DNA of 64,000 nucleotides from positions 5,120,001 to 5,184,000 of the forward strand of contig JAYJMM010000036.1 in assembly GCA_037349105.1 (NCBI GenBank). Reading direction: 5' to 3'. Below the pieces are notes generated by a model. That model worked only from the letters and a program-made list of their open reading frames with translations. It did no database searches and was not told the DNA's origin. How positions within the stretch are numbered: the first letter of the stretch is position 1; each line of letters begins with the position of its first letter. Source of the stretch: Limnomonas spitsbergensis. Taxonomy: Eukaryota; Chlorophyta; Chlorophyceae; Chlamydomonadales. The translations under genes and the position numbers were made by a program. Of this stretch, positions 56,805-64,000 are shown piece after piece.

Positions 56805-57570
56805 TGCATGCATGGGGGCTGATGTTGGTGTATCTTGTATGTGGTCTGCAAGGTAGGGCAGTTGTTCTTGATTCATGCATGAGGGATGTTGCTGCTGCTA
56901 TTGCTGCATCCTGCATATGGGCTGATGTTGTTGCATCCTGCATATGGGCTGTTGTTCTTGAATTGTGCATGGTAGATGTTGCCACATCTACCACATGATC
57001 GTGCATATGCGTTGCAACTTGCTGCTTCTGTTGTTGCATCGTGCATGGGGGCTACGGTTGGTGCAAAGTCCTGCATGGGGGCTATTGTTGCCGTTGCACC
57101 ATGGATGTGGGCTGTTATTGTCGTTGCATCTTGAATATGGGATGTTGTTGTTGCATCCTGCATGGGGGCTGCTGTTGCTGTTGTATCATGCATGGGGTGA
57201 GTTAGAACTGTTGTTGTTGCATCCTGCATAGGGTCGGTTGTTGCTGCACCTTGCATGGGGGATATTGTTGTTGCATCATGCATGGGAGCTGCTACATGAT
57301 CATGCATGGGGGCTCCTGCTTCTGGTGTAGCATCATGCATGGGAAATACTGTTGCTGGTGCATCGTCATGCATGGGGGCTGTTGCTGCAATGCTGATGTT
57401 GCACCATGAATGTGGGCTGCTGCTGAATTGCTGCTTCCTGAATAGGGGTTGTTGTTGTTGCATCATGCATGGGGCCGTTGATGTTGCATCATGCATGGGA
57501 GATGTTGCTACTGTTGCAACATCTTGCATGGGGGTTGCGGGAGCTGGAGGTTCTATCCCATGCATGTGAG
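56805..57570. repeat. GCATCATGCATGGGGGCTGTTGTTG minisatellite
   Basis: About twenty imperfect ~30-bp units. The minus strand is open from 57565 to 56873 and reads PMHDATT/PMQDATT decapeptide-like repeats throughout. Without flanking exons I treat it as a repeat with a possible coding origin. Confidence 0.8.
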
Positions 57571-57883
57571 TTTATGCTGCTACTTGCATGGAAACTGTAA
57601 CCGGTGCTACCTTCTTGGTAGCTGCATGGGGCTGGGGGCGTTTCCTTTTCAGCTGTCCTCGAGCAACGCGGAATTCGACGCTCTTTCGCCTAGTCCGGAG
57701 GAGGAGCAGAGCACTTGAAACACTAACTTAATTGGCATATTCCTGCAAATTGCTGTCCTCGATATGAAACTTTGACTGTTCGTCAAGCTACGACTTATAG
57801 GAATGGCAGCATAAGCCTAATGTTCAGTTGTAACGACGACACCGTTCATAATTGAAGGAGTTCATGAACATTTATTACAATGT

Positions 57884-58561
57884 ATGTATAACCGTCGTCC
57901 CCCCCTTTCCCCCCTCGGCATCCCCCCTTATGTGGATGGACACTTACTGACGGACACTTACTGTTGCTGCTACAGCCGCCACCGTCTGAGTTGCACCGGG
58001 CGCCGCTCCCCGCGGCCTATTGAGCGCATCGAGGGGGGGCATGCTGTTGCATCCACCGCCACCGCCAGTGTCGCATTTGGCACCGTTATCGACGGCTTTT
58101 TCACCGCAACGAGGGGGGGCCATGTTGTTTCCATCGCCACCACCGCCCATCTTGAGCTGGATGCCGCTCCCAAAGGCATGTTGAACGCAGCGAGGGGAGC
58201 CCCTGCTGCTGCCACCACCAAAGCCGCCATGGTGCGCATAACGCTGCTCCCAACGGCCTGTTCAGCAGAGCGAGGGGGAGCCCTAGTTTATGCCACCGCC
58301 GCCGCTGCCATTGTTGTGCTGGACACCGCTCCCATCAGCTTGTTGAGCGCAGCGAGGGGGGTCCATGCTGCTGCCACCGCCACCGCTAGTGTTGCGTTGG
58401 ATGCTACTCCCAACGGCCTGTCCCGGACTGCACTTGGTGACCATCCTTTGCCACTGTTCAGACTGTTCTTCTCCGATATCGTGATCATTTTCGGTCATGT
58501 GAGAGCAAAGTGTAACATAATCAATGTGAAGTATACCGATGTTGTTACCCAAACCGCATAA
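57884..58561 (+). repeat. Open frame made of five ~80-bp tandem units (27-residue repeat)
   Basis: The unit GAGCGCAGCGAGGGGGGCC...GCTGCCACCGCCACC recurs at about 58021, 58105, 58186, 58267 and 58345. The spacing stays near 81 bp, so one 225-codon frame remains open and repeats SAARGVHAAATATASVALD-like peptides. Coding is possible but unsupported by splice sites. Confidence 0.65.
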
Positions 58562-58829
58562 AACACCAGTACCGGTACGATTGCACATATTTTGCACAAA
58601 TGTCGTGAAGCCTCTGAGCTGGGCCAACTCCTAAGAGCAGGATGACTCACGAAACAGAAAAGCAAGATGCCTTTCTCCCCAGGAGTATCGAGGCCAAGGG
58701 AAGAACAAAGCCCACGGGCATGTTAAGGTGTATAACCGGGGGGGGCGGCAGGGAAGGTACATGGGATATTGGGGCCACCGCCCCCCTCCCCAATTAAGGG
58801 GTGTTGTCGTGAGAGGAGATTTAAAATAA
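58562..58829. other. No feature recognised
   Basis: Short spacer before repeat B copy 2. Confidence 0.3.
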
Positions 58830-59610
58830 CGCTGGCCCTCCCATGTAACAACCCGAAAACAGCGCCCGACCTCCCATGCAACACTCCTAAAACATCGCCT
58901 GATCCTCCCATGCAACGTGCCTTAAACAACGCCTGGCCCTCCCATGAGGCACACCTATAACAGTGCCGAGCCCTCCCATGCAACACCCCTAAAACAACGC
59001 TTGTCTTTTCGATGCAGGACCCCCAAAACCAACGCATGACCCTCCCATGCATCGCCCCTATAATAGCGCATGGCCCTGTCATGCAATACGCCTGAAGCCC
59101 CCCCCCCCCCCCCCCCCTCCCTCCCCTTACCACCTCCCCCCCCATGTAGCACCTTTAAAGAGGTCCCTTTAAACCATGTAGGCCATTAACACTAAGTTCC
59201 CACCTGCGATATACTGGCCACATGTGACATGATTTGCTGCCCACAATGAAGCAATATTACATGCTCCATATGTTGTCGTTTCACCTGTTGTTGTTGCATA
59301 GACTTATGTTGTTGTTGTTGTTGTTGATGCTGATGTTGCTGCTGCTGCTGCTGTTGCTAATGTTGTGGGCAAGGAACCGTCTCATTAGGAAGGTGACAAC
59401 ACAGTATACCAGCCGAGGCGGTGGTCATGACAAGGGATCGTGGGAGGGCAGCCAGGGAACCTATTGCCCAGGCGCTTGGGGACCCCTTTGCCAGTCAGGC
59501 CCCGCCCACCGGTGCCGCGTTATATGATATGCAAGGACACCTTTGCGCCAAGTGCAACCTGCCCAAGCTTGAGCACTGGTGCCCTGCCTTGGCACTAGGC
59601 CAATAAGCTC
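58830..59610 (+). repeat. Dispersed repeat B, copy 2
   Basis: See copy 1 at 49605-50350. This copy keeps an open frame through CAKCNLPKLEHWCPALALGQ at the right end (59547-59606), a zinc-knuckle-like motif followed by a stop. Confidence 0.75.
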
Positions 59611-60283
59611 GGGGTATAGAAGGATTAGAAGCCCATATAGCCGACATGGAGACGCACATTGACGTGGCTGCCCTTGTTCAGACCATGGATATGCCTTGCT
59701 GCCCATCCCCCCCAGATGGACGCCAATGACGGGCCTCATCACTTAACACCCTGCCCAGCAAGCCTCGGGTGCACTGATCTGTTTTGCATATACACTCGGC
59801 ACCAGCCCTCTGTACTGCCAGGGTGCAACTGTTTGTACACCCTTGACATTGGCGTTCCCATGCATCGCACCAATGGCGGCGCCAACACCCGCAATCCCGT
59901 ATCCAATCGCCCCACTGCTGCCTAAGTCAGGCGCGCCCGTCCGCCTGGCCTCCCACGCGCACCCACCAGATAGGGCGCTGCTCCCGCAGCAGACATGATC
60001 ACGCATGAGGCATGTCGTATGCTGCAACAACCATCGTTGGATGCACAGCAAAGAGCTCTGCACGCCTTGGCATGAAATCCACTGTTGCAAGCAGCAGTTG
60101 CAGAGGTGGTCCGACGGTCTGTGGCTCTGTGCAGCATCAGCATCAGCAACCGCAGGAACAACATCAGCAGATGCAACAACAGGTGCAGCAACAACATCAG
60201 CAATAACAACAGCTGGAGCATGCGATATTGCTTCATTGCGGGCAGCAGATCATGTCGCATGTGGCCATCATGTCGCAGTGGGG
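59205..60283. mobile_element. Element-like unit with inverted arms of ~150 bp
   Basis: GCGATATACTGGCCACATGTGACATG...GAAGCAATATT at 59207-59258 reappears inverted at about 60224-60283 (CATTGCGGGCAGCAGATCATG, CATGTGGCCATCATGTCGC). Inward of each lies a matching TTG/CTG versus CAA/CAG run. The left arm is also part of repeat B. Confidence 0.6.
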
Positions 60284-60934
60284 AACTTAATGTCCTTGGT
60301 CAGCATGGTTTAAGGGGGCTGCTTTAGGGTGCTGCATGGGGGTCGGAGGATGCTTTGGAGGGGCTTCATGTGAGTGCGGAGAGCTGGTTAAGGTGTGTTG
60401 CATGGCAGTTCCAGACGTTATTTTATGTGTGCTACATGGCATGGCATGGCCCTGGTTTGGTGTTGCATAGTAGGGTAAGTAGGGCCATGCACTGTATGGT
60501 GTGGGGGTACTGCCACTGTTTCCTGTGGCTCTCAGCATGTTTGCGTAACTCGAAAGAAACCCGACCCAACTCACATCACAGGTGCAGAGGACAGAGGACA
60601 TATCAGGGCTGTCTGAGCAGGACAAGAAGGCTCTCGCTGGTGCATGCATGCCTAGGGATCAGCATGGTTGCTCACTTGATACGTGAGCGTGATGAAGCAA
60701 AAATAAATATCATTCGTCGGTATGCGTATCCAATTGATGAAATATCGTAACTGTGAGCTCATGTAAAATGACTTCTTTGGTAAGGAGGATAGGCGGACTT
60801 GGAGGTAATACTCCCATCCATACTCCTTGAAAAACAAATGCAAAGGTACGTTAGGCGTCAAACATGCATCCATAACTTGATTAACGATATTATGTTCTCA
60901 ACATGTTGATTCAGAGGTTGATTTGAAATTGAAT
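60284..60934. other. No gene recognised
   Basis: Repeated GTGTGTTGCATGGCA-like phrases around 60300-60480; otherwise unstructured. Confidence 0.3.
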
Positions 60935-61215
60935 TGTGATTCTGATGTGCTTGGGAGATGGGTCGTGGCAAGTATGTGGGCTGTTGAAATTGAATTTGAA
61001 TTCGTCATCGAATTTTGATTTGTATGGATATGGGCTGGTGTCTGGTGTGTTTGCATGGGGGGTGGGGGTGTTCGACTTTGATTATCTTTCTGTGTATAAC
61101 TGATGAATTGAGCGAGTGGAATGATTGATGTGAGGCTGGGCTGCTTCATTGGCCTTGTTATTCCTCTCCATGTCCGGGGTGGTGCTGCTTCTGTACCTCA
61201 CGTGCTTCCGCTGTG
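60935..61215 (+). repeat. Displaced copy of phosphodiesterase intron 1
   Basis: Parallels 35535-35815: GTGCTTGGGAGATGGGTCGTGGCA, TATGTGGGCTGTT.GAA, GGATATGGGC.GG, GATTA.CTTTCTGT.TATAACTGA, GGCTGGGCTGCTTCATT and TATTCCTCTCCATGTC, all in the same order. No exon sequence accompanies it. Confidence 0.8.
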
Positions 61216-62747
61216 CCTCCTGTCAAAAAGGAGTACCAACCGGAGATCATGCTGGTCCAGCATAAGGCATATAAAACATACACAAGTCATCTTCACCATA
61301 GCATTTCAGTTCTGCTGGGACACACAACCAGATGCGATTGGCTGCATGCAAGGACCAACACACCGAACGCATACATGAACTCATACAAAACGGATTCTGA
61401 GAGGGCAACATCAAGCTCATTCCCATTCTCATACAAGCACACCTTGCACAGTCTACAAGGAAGTCACTCTGGCACACATGCAAACATTGGGTCTCACACC
61501 ATACCAAGCAAAGAAATGCGGACGCAAGATGCACATACTAGCCATCAACAACATGCACAACGTAGTACATACTAGGAGAAGGATTGGACACTTCAGTGAA
61601 TTGAAGGCACCAACGCCAATATAAGTACAAACATAAAACGTAAGCCGCCATAGCCTAACTGGCTAGCCTTACTCTTGTTTCATGGTATGGTAACGATGCG
61701 GACTGATGTGGCTTTGGCCCTGAGCTGCGTTGTTCTCCTACTTAAGTTAACCCGCACGTCCCTAGGGGCCATGCCTTTAGTGTAGGGCCCAGAGCTGTTA
61801 TGTCATTGACAAACTGTATTTTTAAATGCCGTTTATCGGCATCCATCCCAAGCATCAAGTGTGATGCCCCGCATGACTGCAAGCATGAAAATAAGTTGCC
61901 AACTAAGCACTAACTCTAGTTTTCTGTCCTAAGTGCGTTAGACTGATTCCTCTTAATAATATTGTTGCTGTCACGCTATATTCCTGTAAACGAGCCAGAA
62001 CTGACCGAACCCGGACTGCGGACTAATTAGGGCCTGCCGGGACCTTGTATCCCCGGCAGTGCCACCGGTCCTTTACTCCAGTCCCTTTTAAAGGAAGGGC
62101 TTCTAATTTGCAACAACCACCGGCGGTCTAGCTTCGCGAGCAACCAAGACCACGTTAGACATCAGCCAGCCAGTACCTAGGTACTTAGCGACCAGTCAAG
62201 TCTCGCCTGCTGCACCAGTAGTTCCGCGATAGCAAAAGAGAAGACAGGCTAAGCAGAGACCAGCGCGACGAGCACCTGCCCATCACGTGGCCTAGCCAGA
62301 GCATCCAAACTGCGACAACGAACACACTCTGACTTCCGGCCAGTACATTTAACCAGACAGATCGGGGCAGGCAAACCCAAGCACGATACATTTAGAAGCC
62401 CAAGTGGCGTTAGGCCTACACTGCCCTCTTGCGACCAAGGTAGCACAATCCGGCTTTCATATTAGTTAGGACTTGGACCATGCAAAATGCTGTGGCAAAA
62501 CAGCCAATGATTGATGCAATCCCCAACTCCTGCTACCGTGTGTCCAAACAATAACAACTTACACCGCAAGTTTATGGTTGCCATGTGTAACTAATATCCC
62601 CTCAAATTTCCCTTTGCCCTTCAAATCTGGCTGCAACCTCGCGTGATACCGTCGGTACGCAGAATTTGGCGAGGTTCCCGGTTGAAGCCTGGGTTTTCTT
62701 AGCTCGTCAAGTGCTGAATTGCTGATCGATCTGCCGATTCGAGGGCG
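61216..62747. other. No gene recognised; right part may be retroelement-derived
   Basis: The stretch 62030-62460 has the look of retroelement leader/LTR sequence but has no second copy in the window to test this. Confidence 0.3.
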
Positions 62748-63095
62748 ACGATTTGAGCTTCTACGTACATATTTTCCAGAAGTTTCTTTCAGTACCACCC
62801 CTTTTCCGGCTCCCCGCGCATGCCTGGAGGGCTTAACGCTGGGGAGCGGGGGGCGAGTAAAGTAGTAGGGGCGGTACCCACGAGACAGGGACACCCAGTC
62901 AGGCCCTAGACAGGAAGACTCTCCTACTAGGGCTGTGCCTTTCTTATCTTGTTAACAGCTCTTGTATGTAGTACAAGGAGCCTGAGTGTACGGCGCTGTA
63001 CCGTATTTGTGAGTAGAGGACGCCTCTCTAAGGCGTCCTGACCGGAGTTCACGGTATGTACCATAGTATTGCAGTTACTGCTTTATGGTGCGACA
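62748..63095 (+). repeat. Second LTR copy (solo or truncated)
   Basis: Matches 9368-9709 with the same GCGACA end at 63095. No polyprotein frame precedes or follows it and no clear tRNA primer-binding site follows, so it is a solo LTR or an end of a truncated copy. Confidence 0.7.
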
Positions 63096-64000
63096 GCTGT
63101 CACAGTATATTACCGTATACGTGACAGAACCGTTTGAGCCGCCGCTAGCGGCCACGGAGCCCCCGCAGCTTCTCTGCGGAGTCTCCTGATTTGAACTGAG
63201 ACCTAGAAACTGTTTCGTTGTTTTCGGAGTTCGTTGTTCCTTAAAACAGCCAATTGATTGATCGCAGACACCTTTCCCTGTTGCAATGGGCTAAATTCCT
63301 CGTCATACCGGAGCAAAAAACGTATGCTTGCATTGCTAGCAACGCCATCGCGTATTGGAAGACAACTTGTACGGGTCAGAGAGTTTTAGCGTTTTCCCGA
63401 GGTCATCAACGAATCTGTCTGGAACGTCAGCAATGTCCTCAGTTCTATCGGACATGTTGTGTAGGCGTACTATCGCGTGGTTGCTGATGCCGCCCCAAAA
63501 GGCGTCTAAGGCGCAAGTGTGCAGAGGTTGCATCATTGCATGGCCTGTCATGTCGCCCGGAAGGGCTGCAAAAAAATCCTGCATGGTGAGCCGGATCGGA
63601 GCAGTATTGCCGTATCTGGAGCAGTATCTGCTCCGGATACGAAACATCTTTTGCCGTATTGTGCTACCTTGCTTGCGACTACCGTAGTACTGGAGAGTAC
63701 TGAGCTTGTCATTCCGGCTCCCCTTCAAGGAGACGAAGCCTGCTTTGGCCTTTAGACCTTTTTAGTTGGCTCCGACCAAAATGTGTCCTTTCAATGGGAC
63801 CGAATGAAGCGAGGGGGGGCAGCAACAAAAAATCGACCCCATGCCCCATTTTTGTAGAGCTTAAGGAGAGCGTTCTATAGCTGTTTTAAAAATGTTTTTT
63901 GGCCCAGGGGAGTGGGGGATATGCATGGGGGGGGCAGATTTGGGGGAGGGAGTCTCCCCAAAACATTGTTTTCCCCTTTCAACTTCGTATATTTTCTTCT
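63096..64000. other. No feature recognised
   Basis: A short stem (CCGCAGCTTCTCTGCGG, 63164-63180) follows the LTR. Frames at 63336-63755 on both strands have no motifs. Confidence 0.3.

Noticed and set aside
61213..61575. 120-codon plus-strand frame
   Set aside because: No motif, no splice support and ordinary composition; likely a chance frame beside the displaced intron copy.

Overview
This window looks like nuclear DNA of a flagellated green alga (Chlorophyta). The reasons are many short exons with GT-AG introns and GTGAG-type donors, TGTAA just downstream of gene ends, a cilium-associated LRRIQ1-like gene, Gln- and Ala-rich low-complexity protein segments, and retroelement types known from volvocine-type algae. 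The species cannot be named from sequence alone. All gene models below were assembled by hand from splice sites and frame continuity.

Layout. 1-8772 is one uninterrupted retroelement polyprotein frame that runs off the left edge: zinc knuckle, a DNMT3-like cytosine methyltransferase domain where reverse transcriptase is expected, integrase, and a C-terminal PHD finger. It is followed by LTR sequence ending near 9709; a second copy of that LTR lies at 62748-63095. A 15-exon gene of about 14.8 kb (10889-25703) encodes an LRRIQ1-like protein of 2488 residues, complete in the window. From 25.7 to 34.8 kb lies a mobile-element-rich spacer: an hAT-like MITE with a perfect 8-bp target duplication, a PIF/Harbinger transposase fragment, palindromic MITEs and tandem arrays. 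34842-39822 holds the catalytic end of a class I cyclic-nucleotide phosphodiesterase (9 exons, 5' end missing). 40.9-44.9 kb holds a degraded non-LTR retrotransposon relic and a poly-Gln reading frame broken by three TAG codons, both on the minus strand. 46.0-48.5 kb holds a cysteine-rich gene with N-glycosylation sequons, probably secreted. 48.8-51.1 kb is nested repeats, including a tRNA-like insertion inside a TA-flanked MITE. 51.6-54.6 kb is a transposase-like gene with an expanded minisatellite in its coding region. 54.6-64 kb is mostly repeats: a long hairpin, two coding-frame minisatellites, an element with inverted arms, a displaced copy of a phosphodiesterase intron, and the second LTR copy.

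Two things stand out. The first is the retroelement that keeps methyltransferase, integrase and PHD finger but has no visible reverse transcriptase in an otherwise intact 8.8-kb frame. The second is a recurring pattern in two unrelated host genes: the 3' end of an intron plus the first part of the next exon is tandemly copied upstream of the real exon, leaving decayed decoy acceptor/exon copies in front of six exons.
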